A DNA stretch of 64,000 bases, from contig URAK01000008.1 in the NCBI GenBank assembly GCA_900545705.1, positions 76,980 to 140,979 on the forward strand, written 5' to 3'. This DNA is from an uncultured Opitutales bacterium (GTDB taxonomy: Bacteria; Verrucomicrobiota; Verrucomicrobiia; Opitutales; Intestinicryptomonadaceae). The notes beneath the pieces are model-generated. The model was not told the DNA's origin. It saw only the letters and a list, made by a program, of their open reading frames with translations, and made no database searches. The position numbers were made by a program, and so were the translations under genes. This document shows, one piece after another, positions 7,660 to 16,769 of the stretch (the stretch's first letter is position 1; every line of letters begins with the position of its first letter).

Positions 7660-10458
7660 TTAACGTGTAATAGTTTCGGTAGCGTCGTCTTCAAGTATGC
7701 GATGTACCGCACCACCAGGGGAAACTATGACAGGATTCTGGTAAACGCTTCCGGGACGCATATCCTGGAACTGTTCGCGACCAACGCTGCCTCCGGGGGA
7801 GATTCTGTTCGCAGTCACGAATATTAACAGATTCCTCTTCTGGCGAGATTCGCCCTTTGAGCGGAAGAGCCTGCCGATCCACGGAATATCGGAGAGAATC
7901 GGAACGCTGTCGTTGATTGTGCGGACTTCTTCACGTGTCAAACCGCCCATAACAACGGTCGCACCGTCAAATACCGTTACAGTAGTCTTAACTTCTCTGA
8001 CCGAGAACACCGGCTGAATGAATCCAGAGGGAACCGTTACGGTTGTTCCGGAAGATATAGCAACTGCAACGCCGCCGTATTCCATGAACCCTTCAAATTC
8101 CGTTACGTTCGGGTTGAGAACGAGGTTGATGCTATCATCTTCTTCGACGTTCGGGGTGACTTCCATAGAGACACCAACGTCAACCGAGGTGAAGTCCTGA
8201 GGAGTACCGGGGGTGATAGTTACACCAGCAGAAGATGAGTTTTCACCATTAACTGTCGTAGAAGAAGAACCAACGTTAGATTGAACGTCGCCCCATGATT
8301 CCGGATAACGCATACGTTGCGAAACCGTTATCGAAGCAGTGCTGCCAGATATAACCGTCACCTTCGGAGCGCAGAGCAAGTCTGAACCCTGGCGCTGTTC
8401 GAGAGCGTTGACTATCAAGCTTACATCGTAACCATTGATAACACCGAGAACTGTGTTAGCCGCTTGAGCTGCGCCGGACGCCATATTTATGGTCGAGGGC
8501 AAGAGCGGAACTACAGGCTCAACAGTATACGGATTTGGAACGTCTGCTGTCACCTCATTGGCAGGCTTCAAGATTGTTATCGGAGTAGATCCGGCACTCG
8601 CGCTTGTTATAGAGTCGGCAAGCGTACGATTGTTATATGTGCTTATCACACCGGTTGTGTTTCTTCCAACTGTGGAGAACAGAGTGCTGTAAGTGCCATC
8701 AGCATTCTTCCTGGAAACATTCCAGTTGAATCCGAGTTCCTTCAAGACGCCCTGGTTGACTTCCATAAATTTAGCTTCGATTTCAACCTGCTTGGTTTCG
8801 CTATAACGCAACAGTATATTGCGAACTTTGTCGAGGTTGCGGCGCGTATTCGTGACCCAAAGTTTTGAACCGTCAAACGCAACAGTCGCGCCAGGACCAA
8901 ACTCTACGCCAGCTTTAACGAGGAAGTTTTTGATAGCCTCTTCCTTGCCGTCTCCAGCACCTGCCGCAGCACCACCGCCGCCGCTGCCGCCGAAGGGATT
9001 GCCCGAATCGCCGGATTCGCCAACCGCAGCCTTAAAGCCTATCATACGCATAACAGTCGAAGTCGGGAGCGGAAAGTCGAGAGTGTCCATTGAAGCGACA
9101 CTGTTGTCCATTGCTTTGCGGACTACGATTGTATCCTTTTCAATATCGTATTGGAAACCGGCTTGCTGGGTGACCCAGTCGAGTATTTGGCCGAGGGAGA
9201 GGTCGCGGAGTGTGAGAACTACCGGCTTTGCTTCAGAAGCGTTATCGCCGAAAAGAACTATGTTAACACCCTTCTTCGCGTCGTTTGACTTATCGTATTC
9301 AACAGACAATATAGAAAGTGTGTTTATTGCCTGGGCGAGTGTCACGCCGGGAGCGGGGAAGCTTACATTCGGGATTATGATTTCGGCCAGTTTTTTGTCG
9401 ATTATAGAATCGGCTCTCGCGCCGCCTCTATCAACTGTCGTGCCGGTGTAAACTTGCGGGCGCTGCCACGCCTTGCTTACTTCGTCCATCATCGCTTCAC
9501 GGGTTGCCAGATAAGTTAGGCGGCCGCGGTCAGCAAGCTTTTCAGAGATCAAGCGCTGATACGCTTTTGCCTGTATATTGTCGGCATCGAGCGTTTCAAT
9601 CTGGCGGAAGGTAGCGCGAGCTCCCTGATAGTCGCCATAAAGATATTGCCTGCGACCTTTTTCCAAGAGATTTTCTATCTTGTTCTGGCGAGTTGCGTAA
9701 TCCGGGCTTATGTCAGATATCGAATTGTTGTAAGGATTGGCTGTAAATTCTTCAACTTCTTCGACAAATGCTGCGCCGGCATCTTTGCTTTCTTCAGCCG
9801 CAGCATATTCAGCGGCATAAGATTTTGCGGCAGCTGTGTCTCTTTCAGACATCGCAATCTTAGCGCGGGACTTCGCCATTGCAGCTTTCGCTCTATTGAG
9901 TTCAGAACGAGCCTCGTCAGCTACCGGAGAATAAGATTCTTCGGGAAGTTTTTCCTGTGCAAAAGCCAATTTCTTGGAGGCTTCATCCCAATTGCCAGCG
10001 TCCATTAGATCGTACGCTTCATCTATCAGATCAAACGCCGCTATAACTTGCAGCTGCTGCTTACGCAGTGCGTCGGACATCGCCGCATCAACAGGTTCAA
10101 CCTTCGCTGCTTCGCCATCCTTTGCAACCTCGGCATCTTCAGCTCCAGCTTCTTCTTTGGCAGGTTTTGCGCCAACAAGCACGGGAGCTTCGCCTTTTGC
10201 CTGACGTTCAATGTCCTTATTCACGTCGGCAAGCATGCGCTGTACGCCTTCGTCATTGGGCGCAATCTTCAATAACTCTTCAAGCGATTGCTTTGAAGAT
10301 TTAAGATCGCCCGCGTCACGCGCCTGTACGGCCGCAACCATAAGACGGATTTTCTCTTGGGTCTGGTCCGGCTTGGCATAGCTAAAGCTTGCCGTCACGG
10401 CGGAAGCTAATATCGCCGCGACAAATGCCGCTTTTCGTTGGGTTGTCTTTATTTTCAT
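7660..10458 (-). CDS. Amuc_1098-type outer-membrane secretin of a pilus-like system
   Basis: A 932-residue protein with a signal peptide (residues 1-28, cut after S-Y-A). Three TPR-like helical hairpins lie near residues 35-85, 130-200 and 265-315. A secretin N-domain follows near 355-455 (V-V-L-T-L-R-D-L-S-L-G-Q-I-L-D-W-V), then a glycine-rich loop (G-G-S-G-G-G-G). The type II/III secretin domain runs from V-E-I-E-A-K-F-M-E-V to the end. It includes the signatures V-V-M-G-G-L-T-R-E-E-V and S-D-I-P-W-I-G-R-L-F-R-S-K. Secretins form multimeric outer-membrane gates for type IV pili and type II secretion. The TPR N-terminus and the neighbours match the Amuc_1098 family of Akkermansia. It is last in a five-gene leftward operon, 70 bases after the preceding gene. 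Confidence 0.9.
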   Translation of the reverse strand: MKIKTTQRKAAFVAAILASAVTASFSYAKPDQTQEKIRLMVAAVQARDAGDLKSSKQSLEELLKIAPNDEGVQRMLADVNKDIERQAKGEAPVLVGAKPAKEEAGAEDAEVAKDGEAAKVEPVDAAMSDALRKQQLQVIAAFDLIDEAYDLMDAGNWDEASKKLAFAQEKLPEESYSPVADEARSELNRAKAAMAKSRAKIAMSERDTAAAKSYAAEYAAAEESKDAGAAFVEEVEEFTANPYNNSISDISPDYATRQNKIENLLEKGRRQYLYGDYQGARATFRQIETLDADNIQAKAYQRLISEKLADRGRLTYLATREAMMDEVSKAWQRPQVYTGTTVDRGGARADSIIDKKLAEIIIPNVSFPAPGVTLAQAINTLSILSVEYDKSNDAKKGVNIVLFGDNASEAKPVVLTLRDLSLGQILDWVTQQAGFQYDIEKDTIVVRKAMDNSVASMDTLDFPLPTSTVMRMIGFKAAVGESGDSGNPFGGSGGGGAAAGAGDGKEEAIKNFLVKAGVEFGPGATVAFDGSKLWVTNTRRNLDKVRNILLRYSETKQVEIEAKFMEVNQGVLKELGFNWNVSRKNADGTYSTLFSTVGRNTTGVISTYNNRTLADSITSASAGSTPITILKPANEVTADVPNPYTVEPVVPLLPSTINMASGAAQAANTVLGVINGYDVSLIVNALEQRQGSDLLCAPKVTVISGSTASITVSQRMRYPESWGDVQSNVGSSSTTVNGENSSSAGVTITPGTPQDFTSVDVGVSMEVTPNVEEDDSINLVLNPNVTEFEGFMEYGGVAVAISSGTTVTVPSGFIQPVFSVREVKTTVTVFDGATVVMGGLTREEVRTINDSVPILSDIPWIGRLFRSKGESRQKRNLLIFVTANRISPGGSVGREQFQDMRPGSVYQNPVIVSPGGAVHRILEDDATETITR

Positions 10459-10528
10459 ATTCGCTGTATTTATAATTTGTTAAATGGACGTTAACACTTT
10501 TTGGGGTTTTTTAAAGAATTATTTTCAA

Positions 10529-11395
10529 TTATTTGACGGGAACCACTCCCGCCGCACTTAGGTTCATTGTTTGTGGTTCGATATCGGTATTGTCCGGAAT
10601 CATCTCAATTACGGCATTGCCTTTATCAAAATCTATCGACTTCACCTTGTATGTGGCTGTCCCAACCTTGCGCGATTCGCCAGGCGCTTTAACATGCCAT
10701 ATGCTACCGTCGGGCGCAGAGAACGATATCCTCCTACGGTCGTCTATGACGGTTTCCTTATTGGAGTATATCGTCACGTCTTTACCAAGGGATTTATCAT
10801 ACAACACTACGGTCACAATGTCCGATATTGTGTTGTTTTTATCGTTCTTAACGCGCTTTATCTCGAATTTCTTGGGAGTCAGCCCTAGATTGATCTTTTT
10901 GCCAGTTGACGGCGCAGACGCAACTATCTCCTCATTCAATTTCCCTATGAAAGATAGATTCGTGGAGGTATTTTCAAACTGGATTATCGGTTCAGCTTTC
11001 GTTCCGAAATATCCGAGATATTTTATCGGATACGGCTCGTTGGATACCCCTACATACTTCAACGCAAAAGACTGTCTCGCGACTTCCTTGTAATAGGGCG
11101 ACTCGGTCATGAAGTTGCCCTTTTTGTCCACCCATATCTGAGGTGGGGTAAATACTTGGAAGAACCATTTCCCAGCTTCGTCCTGCGCCCTGACCTCGGG
11201 CCATTCTATGGACGTCACTTTCAGTTCGGGCACTATTATCTTCTTCCAAGGTATGCCAGCGGGCAATTTCTTTTCAAGTGTTTGCACGCGCGCTTCCAAT
11301 AGTTCGCCCTTCGGTTCATTCATAAAATAATATCCGCAAGACAAACCCGCCACTATCACGGCGATTACAAAAAATATCTTATCGTAGTATTTCAT
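10529..11395 (-). CDS. Amuc_1099-type pilus-like system protein
   Basis: A 288-residue protein with one N-terminal membrane segment (about residues 7-24, starting K-Y-Y-D-K-I-F-F-V-I-A-V-I). A predicted periplasmic part of about 260 residues follows. The rest is beta-rich, with segments such as D-V-T-I-Y-S-N-K-E-T-V-I and A-T-Y-K-V-K-S-I-D-F. I do not recognise it by motif alone. The Amuc_1099 assignment rests on its size, its single-anchor topology and its place between the Amuc_1100-like gene (15 bases away) and the secretin. The position corresponds to PilP-like linkers between inner-membrane complex and secretin in type IV pilus systems, but no clear PilP signature is visible. Confidence 0.75.
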   Translation of the reverse strand: MKYYDKIFFVIAVIVAGLSCGYYFMNEPKGELLEARVQTLEKKLPAGIPWKKIIVPELKVTSIEWPEVRAQDEAGKWFFQVFTPPQIWVDKKGNFMTESPYYKEVARQSFALKYVGVSNEPYPIKYLGYFGTKAEPIIQFENTSTNLSFIGKLNEEIVASAPSTGKKINLGLTPKKFEIKRVKNDKNNTISDIVTVVLYDKSLGKDVTIYSNKETVIDDRRRISFSAPDGSIWHVKAPGESRKVGTATYKVKSIDFDKGNAVIEMIPDNTDIEPQTMNLSAAGVVPVK

Positions 11396-11410
11396 TTCTG
11401 TGCCGCTTCT

Positions 11411-12514
11411 TTATTGTTTCTTTGGTTTTGTGGCCGACTTTGCCTTCGCGGCTACACCTTTTTTATCGGCGTCCTTTTTATCTCCAGGCTTTGCCGTATC
11501 TTTGACCACTTCTACGTATTCTATCACCACAGTGAATTCCGATATGTTGTCCGTAACAACGGGAACTTTATTTTCGTCTATCACCGGCGCGGCAGGCGTT
11601 TCCCCGCCCTCTTCGGAATCTGTCGATGCAAATGCGTCCGCCGCATCAGATGTCTCCTCTGCAAGGGCTTCCTCCGGGTTCGCCATCATTATTAGCGACG
11701 TATCAGCAGGCTTTACATCAATGCTCCTAACTACAAGCATTGCATCGAAATCCTTCAACTGGTTTAGGAACCTGCGGAGCACGTCAGTATGCCCGGTAAA
11801 CACAAACCTGTATGCCAGGGTATCCAAGCTGCCAGGCTTGCGCGCAGTTATATTCTCGTCAATCTTAAAGTTGTCGCCCCTCAACGCCGCAGACGACTTT
11901 GAACGGGCAGACGCCCTTACGCGACGCGTCTTTGTTTCCTCTTTTATCCCTTCCTCAGGCAGTATCTCGCGCTGCACGTTCAATATCGCCATAGGGGATT
12001 CTTTCGATTTGCAATTAAAAAGCTTCTGATTGATGTAGTCCAACACGCAAACCTGCTTCCATATTGCGGGCATCGCCTCGTCTTTCGGTGAGTCGGCTGT
12101 CGGCGCTACATACTTTTTATATCCAAAATCCATTTCGTCGGGCACATATATTTCGCGCTTTTTTGCCTCGGCACGCCAAGAGTTTACCATTCCGCGCAAC
12201 TGCTCGCGCAACTGGAATCCCTCTTCGGCCGTAAGCGGCTTGAATATATGCTCGCTCTCGCGAGTCAAGTCCTTTTCCAAGTCGGAAAGATGCTTTTCAA
12301 GCTCCTTTATGTTTTTCGCAGAGGCGTCTATAGACGGCTGGGTCGGATCTGTTGCAAGTACGTCGTCGTACTGCCTCATCGCGCTGTTCAGCTTCCCAAG
12401 CGCCGCTGCATCGTTCTTATAAAGCATTGCGTCATATGCAGCGCCGGCTATAAACAGCGCTATCAATACGAACATTGCTATAAAAAATATAGGGTATTTC
12501 TTAAAGTATTTCAT
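11411..12514 (-). CDS. Amuc_1100-type pilus-like protein (PilO-like)
   Basis: A 367-residue protein. An N-terminal membrane anchor (about residues 8-28, I-F-F-I-A-M-F-V-L-I-A-L-F) is followed by a coiled coil (about 35-100, heptad-rich, including K-E-L-E-K-H-L-S-D-L-E-K-D-L). Two alpha/beta segments near 225-270 (Y-R-F-V-F-T-G-H-T-D-V-L-R-R-F-L) and 320-345 (F-T-V-V-I-E-Y-V-E-V-V) follow. This is the anchor/coiled-coil/ferredoxin-like layout of PilO and of Amuc_1100, the Akkermansia protein studied for host effects. An acidic, low-complexity insert (about 280-315) and a lysine-rich tail are additions. It lies 19 bases after the PilM-like gene. Whether it shares any host-signalling property with Amuc_1100 cannot be told from sequence. 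Confidence 0.8.
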   Translation of the reverse strand: MKYFKKYPIFFIAMFVLIALFIAGAAYDAMLYKNDAAALGKLNSAMRQYDDVLATDPTQPSIDASAKNIKELEKHLSDLEKDLTRESEHIFKPLTAEEGFQLREQLRGMVNSWRAEAKKREIYVPDEMDFGYKKYVAPTADSPKDEAMPAIWKQVCVLDYINQKLFNCKSKESPMAILNVQREILPEEGIKEETKTRRVRASARSKSSAALRGDNFKIDENITARKPGSLDTLAYRFVFTGHTDVLRRFLNQLKDFDAMLVVRSIDVKPADTSLIMMANPEEALAEETSDAADAFASTDSEEGGETPAAPVIDENKVPVVTDNISEFTVVIEYVEVVKDTAKPGDKKDADKKGVAAKAKSATKPKKQ

Positions 12515-12533
12515 CAGACAAATTCTTTGACCG

Positions 12534-14168
12534 TTATATCGGCTTGTCGGGGTTTACAACAAGAGTAAAGTCAAACTTCAAAATGCGCGGATTCGACGGG
12601 TCTGTCCTCACATTTTCAAACGACTTCAAAAATTCGGAACTTACAAAGGAATTCAACAACTTTGTTATTCTGTCTATTGCCTTCTGCGTATCGTACGCCT
12701 CCAAATTTTCCGGATTCACGTCTCTTATCAAGAGCCTTCCCGTCAACTCGAGCTTGTACTCCTGCACGCCGTTCTTTACGGCGCGGTGCACTCTCAGATT
12801 GTCGAGCCAGACGTCCTTCTGCTCCATCAGACGCTTCTCTATATCTATAAACAGATTTATCCAGTTTGATTTCGATTTCGCCAAACCTTCCAATCCGTTT
12901 ATTTTTGCCTCCAAAGAATTCGCTGTCTCGCCGTTCTTCTTGAACTCCGCAGCCCTATCCTCTATCGGGAGCATCATCGACTGGAATTTAGCGGTTGCTT
13001 CAGTCTTCTCGCTTATCGATTTTGTAAATAAGAACATTGGCGGCAGTGTCGCGGCCACCAATATCGCCGCGCCTAACACCATCAGCGGCCTCGTCTTTGC
13101 AAATGCCGTTTCTTCAACAATGTGCTTGGGCAGCAGATTTACGCTCATCAAGCCGGGAATTACAAGCCTCGCCGCCTCGCCGACTATTTCGCTCACCTGC
13201 GACGCGCAACTCGACAACAATTCCTGATTCACACGCGGACTCACCGATACATTCGAAAGGGCGTCGAAGTATTCCACGCTCATCTTCTGGTCTTCCGCCA
13301 AAAATTCGGCAAACCCAGGCAAGAGAGATCCGCGACCACACAAATATATTTTCTTAGGGGCTTCTACGCGCGAAGTGCGCCTGTAATTTACTATCGAGCG
13401 CTTTATCTCAACACCTATCCTGCGCATTACGGATGTCGCAGCATTTGTAAAGTGCTCTGAGCCCGCATTCGATGAAAGAGACGCGTTCGCAAAAAATCCG
13501 CGCTTCAGCTCCTCCGCTGTCGCAAAGTCGCGGCCGAGAGAATCGGCAACGGCCTGCGTTATCGAATTCCCGCCAACCGGTATGCTTCGCACGAAAACGC
13601 CGTCCTCGCGCGCTATCATCAAATTCGTAAAGCGTGACCCTACATTTAAAAGAATTACGTCGTTTTCAAGACCGCAATACTTCCACGCGTTATAGTCGAG
13701 TATCGAGGACGCCTCTATCGACTCGGGTATCACACCGGCCTGGGAAAGTGCCATGCAAAAGTCGTCCGCTGCCGTCGACTTCATCGAGGTCAGGAATATT
13801 TCCGTTTCGACTCCGTCGTCGGAAATTATTTCGTAGTCCCATGAAACCTCATTTATCGGGTACGGAATATTCTTTTCAGCCTCAAACTGTATGACCTCGG
13901 CTCTCCGGGCCTCGTCTACATGGGGTATTTTTATTGTTTTTGTGAGCAGGAGCATCGACGGCGCTATCACTGTCGCCTTCCCGGATACTCTCATCATCTT
14001 TAGCGTCGCCGCAAGTTCCGACAGCCATTCTTCCTGGTTGGAATAGTCATATTTCAGCTCTTGCACCTGAAAACTTTCCAAAACAAGACGGCCAGCAGAT
14101 ACGCCAAACTCCGACGCGCTAACGTGGGTTGCTCCGCAGTTTATTATAAGCTTGCTTTTAGAACTCAT
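12534..14168 (-). CDS. Amuc_1101-type PilM-like protein fused to a PilN-like membrane/periplasmic region
   Basis: A 544-residue protein. Residues 1 to about 345 form a PilM/FtsA-like actin fold. Evidence includes the signature E-A-E-K-N-I-P-Y-P-I-N-E-V-S-W-D-Y-E (97-114), the glycine-rich I-P-V-G-G-N-S-I-T and L-C-G-R-G-S-L-L-P-G-F. A membrane segment follows at about 358-381, and then about 160 residues with a helical stretch and an alpha/beta region like PilN. So PilM and PilN appear joined in one chain spanning the inner membrane. The two nucleotide-site motifs that read D-x-G in PilM read I-N-C-G (N10) and L-N-V-G (N175) here, which may reduce ATP handling. It precedes the PilO-like gene by 19 bases. 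Confidence 0.85.
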   Translation of the reverse strand: MSSKSKLIINCGATHVSASEFGVSAGRLVLESFQVQELKYDYSNQEEWLSELAATLKMMRVSGKATVIAPSMLLLTKTIKIPHVDEARRAEVIQFEAEKNIPYPINEVSWDYEIISDDGVETEIFLTSMKSTAADDFCMALSQAGVIPESIEASSILDYNAWKYCGLENDVILLNVGSRFTNLMIAREDGVFVRSIPVGGNSITQAVADSLGRDFATAEELKRGFFANASLSSNAGSEHFTNAATSVMRRIGVEIKRSIVNYRRTSRVEAPKKIYLCGRGSLLPGFAEFLAEDQKMSVEYFDALSNVSVSPRVNQELLSSCASQVSEIVGEAARLVIPGLMSVNLLPKHIVEETAFAKTRPLMVLGAAILVAATLPPMFLFTKSISEKTEATAKFQSMMLPIEDRAAEFKKNGETANSLEAKINGLEGLAKSKSNWINLFIDIEKRLMEQKDVWLDNLRVHRAVKNGVQEYKLELTGRLLIRDVNPENLEAYDTQKAIDRITKLLNSFVSSEFLKSFENVRTDPSNPRILKFDFTLVVNPDKPI

Positions 14169-14328
14169 TTCTGAATGTGAACGGGGGTAAAATAAAAATT
14201 CGGAATGAAAATAAATCTAATACCTTTTCAGCCGCTTAGTAAAGCATTTTTTGCATTTACTTCGCACAAATTGCATCGCGCGCATGCAACGCACTCTACA
14301 GCACATTGTTGCGCGCTATGCCTCGGCC

Positions 14329-15006
14329 CTATTTTGTAGTAATGTAATTCGGCACTATCGGCGATTTCCCATATTCGTACAGCTTTACGTTGAACGGACA
14401 CTCCGGCAAAGACATCAATACTCCGTCGTTTACCTTCGCTGATTTCTCTATCAATTTCATGAACGAATCGTATACCGCTTTCGGATCATCGTTCTTATAA
14501 ATGTTTCTCGAAAGCATCGTTTTCATATTTTGCTTCGTCAATTCTATCGGGTTCCCGTTTATGGATACCTCTATCTTCCATGCAAACGGATCCGCCGCAA
14601 GCCTGTATATCTCGTACGCTTCGGAAGGTATATAGAACACTACTGGCGTCTTCTTGTTTATTTCCAAGGCAAACAATTTCGCCTTTGAACGCAACACAAT
14701 AAGGCTGTCAAGCGAACGCTTGTCGGTCGCCATTTGGTCTTTATACACCAGTACCAAATCAACGTCTACATTGCGAATCCACTTCTGGTTGTTCGCTTTA
14801 TTGTCGGGGTTTTCCTTCGCAAACAACGGAATCTCTATGCGAGTCCACTGCCCGCTTGAACTCGGTACTGCACCGGGCTGCAGACGCTTCGCGTCGAGCT
14901 TAGAATGTTGGATTATTATGGGGTCTTCTTTTGAAGGAGCAGCAAAGGCTGCCGCTGCAAAAGCTAATGCGACAAAAGAGAGTAATACGTGTTTCATGGA
15001 CTTCAT
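14329..15006 (-). CDS. Amuc_1102-type pilus-like protein, secreted
   Basis: A 225-residue protein with a signal peptide (cleavage after A-A-F-A, residue 22 or 19 depending on which of two nearby ATG codons, 15006 or 14997, is used). The mature part starts A-P-S-K-E-D-P-I-I-I. It is beta-rich and has no membrane segment, so it is probably periplasmic or surface-linked. Family assignment rests on gene order: it is first in the leftward operon, followed after 160 bases by the PilM-like gene. The gap is long enough for an internal promoter, though I could not define one. The function of this family is not established. Confidence 0.75.
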   Translation of the reverse strand: MKSMKHVLLSFVALAFAAAAFAAPSKEDPIIIQHSKLDAKRLQPGAVPSSSGQWTRIEIPLFAKENPDNKANNQKWIRNVDVDLVLVYKDQMATDKRSLDSLIVLRSKAKLFALEINKKTPVVFYIPSEAYEIYRLAADPFAWKIEVSINGNPIELTKQNMKTMLSRNIYKNDDPKAVYDSFMKLIEKSAKVNDGVLMSLPECPFNVKLYEYGKSPIVPNYITTK

Positions 15007-15748
15007 AAGGTTTATTGAAGCGGTAGAACGGAAAATTTCAAGCTTTTTTTAGCCGCTTCTGAAATCACAGGCAATTCTCAAATCCCATGTTTTGGCTAAC
15101 TCTGCGCAAAAGTTAAGAATCCAACGCAAACTATATTTACGCTTATCCATACCCTCCCTCAAAATCTCACATATATCCCGCCAAACCAAAGAACTTTCAT
15201 TTAGCACAAAGAATTATTCATCACTTAACGGAAAATCCCGACACAACCCATAAAATTCATTTTCCACAGCCATTCTAAATAAAGAATCAAAAAAAATATT
15301 TTTCTGTCCCCACTGCTCTCCACATGTTTTTTTAAACTTTAAAGCTTAAAAAAATCCTAATCTTTAACACCAGACTTCTAGCCACCGCGTTTAAAACGCG
15401 AAAAAGTTTTATCATCTCTTTTAATAAAAAACCTTCAATCCCGCATTATCATGGTTCCTATTCAGGAAAAATTTAAAGCGCCACAATAGAATGCCACAAA
15501 AGATTTTTTTCGGCATAGAATTTCTCCCACACTACTGTTTAAGATTTGCGAGACTAAACTTCATCTGTAAAAATTATCTTTCCAAAAGCCGGCTCAAACA
15601 AAAAGTTTGGCGCGGCAAGATTCGCATACACACGCATAAATCCACGCGCCCGCACAAAACCTGCCGCGCCAATCGCTATATCAAAGGCAGCCCCGCAAAA
15701 TGCCTGCCACCTTCCAAATATTTTTACGCTTTCGCCTTCATTAAAAAA
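15007..15748. other. Intergenic region upstream of the pilus-like operon
   Basis: About 740 bases between the hemC stop codon and the start of the Amuc_1102-type gene. Both genes run leftwards, so the operon promoter should lie in the left part. The region near 15290-15430 is very AT-rich. A frame at 15491-15784 (+) has biased low-complexity content and overlaps hemC, and I do not regard it as a gene. No repeat or riboswitch-like fold was recognised. Confidence 0.45.
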
Positions 15749-16615
15749 TTAATGCAGTTTTTTTTCCCTCAATCCGCCAGCTAAATCACGCACTATTTCC
15801 ATTCTTGACGCAAAATCTCCGCCTTCGGGAAACACGATTTTTTGAAATCCGCACTCCTCGTGGTATATCCTCAAAATATCGCCTTCGCAATTTGCGGCAT
15901 ACGCGCTCTGGCAGCCGCCGCCAAGCGACTTCAAAAACTCCCGCTCAAGCGCAAACGCCATATTCGTCTGAGAATCGGTAATCGGACGGTAGACTTCGGC
16001 CTCCTCTGCGCGGCATTGAAGCGCTATTATCCCTTGCCCCACCGCAGGAACGCATATGTCAAGCTTTATCGGCCGAAATTCAAGCCCCTCATAAGACTCG
16101 ATTCCAAGCCTTTCAAGGCCGGCGAGAGATAGAACTGAGGCGTCGGCAAACCCTCCGGCGAGTTTTTTAAGGCGCGTATGCACATTTCCCCTAAACTCAG
16201 TCCATACTGCCTGGGGAAAGATCTTTTTCAGCTGGGCCCGACGGCGGGGACTTCCAGAAGCTATCAATTCAGGAACCTGCACTCCTGAACGAATGATCAA
16301 AACATCGGCGCATCCATCGCGCGGCATGCAACCTGCCAACACCAGCCCATCGGGAGTTTCCGTAGGGAGGTCTTTCGCGCTGTGGACCGCAACGTCTGCC
16401 TCGCCCGAAAGGAGCGATTCTTCTATTTCTTTTGTGAAAAGCCCCTTCCCGCCGTACCTTTCGAGAGACCAATCTTGGCGCTTGTCGCCGGAAGTTTTTA
16501 CCTCCACTATTTCAAACTCCGCCCCTGGAATGCGAGAGCCTATATATTTGGCAGCCATATGCGCTTGCGCCATAGCGAGCGGACTTGAACGTGTTGCGAG
16601 CCTTATTTTCTTCAT
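15749..16615 (-). CDS. hemC: Hydroxymethylbilane synthase (porphobilinogen deaminase)
   Basis: A 288-residue cytoplasmic enzyme that joins four porphobilinogens into hydroxymethylbilane on the way to haem and other tetrapyrroles. Diagnostic features are the start I-R-L-A-T-R-S-S-P-L-A-M-A-Q, the catalytic aspartate D82 in V-H-S-A-K-D-L-P-T, S-G-S-P-R-R-R-A-Q-L, and C235 in L-G-G-G-C-Q-S-A-Y-A, which carries the dipyrromethane cofactor. It is slightly shorter than the usual 300-315 residues, with a trimmed C-terminal domain. It stands alone here, with no other hem gene in the window. No Shine-Dalgarno sequence precedes the ATG. Confidence 0.97.
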   Translation of the reverse strand: MKKIRLATRSSPLAMAQAHMAAKYIGSRIPGAEFEIVEVKTSGDKRQDWSLERYGGKGLFTKEIEESLLSGEADVAVHSAKDLPTETPDGLVLAGCMPRDGCADVLIIRSGVQVPELIASGSPRRRAQLKKIFPQAVWTEFRGNVHTRLKKLAGGFADASVLSLAGLERLGIESYEGLEFRPIKLDICVPAVGQGIIALQCRAEEAEVYRPITDSQTNMAFALEREFLKSLGGGCQSAYAANCEGDILRIYHEECGFQKIVFPEGGDFASRMEIVRDLAGGLREKKLH

Positions 16616-16715
16616 TAAATATATTTTTTGCGGCGGAAATTTACCGAATCCGCACAGTTCTTAAATACGCCCGCGGCGCACTGTTTTTATTAGCGCGCAT
16701 TAGATTCGGGCATTA

Positions 16716-16753
16716 AAAAAAAAAGACCCGGTCGATTTCGCAACCGAGTCCTT
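16716..16753 (-). terminator. Rho-independent terminator after ilvC
   Basis: Imperfect stem arms 16723-16734 and 16741-16753 (AAGACCCGGTCG with CAACCGAGTCCTT, one bulge and one mismatch) around a short loop. On the minus strand a run of T follows. It lies 16 bases past the ilvC stop codon. Confidence 0.8.
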
Positions 16754-16769
16754 TGGTTAAATAGAAGCG

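Noticed and set aside
15491..15784. 97-codon frame on the + strand before and over hemC
   Set aside because: It overlaps the 3' end of hemC, is biased in composition and has no start signal.
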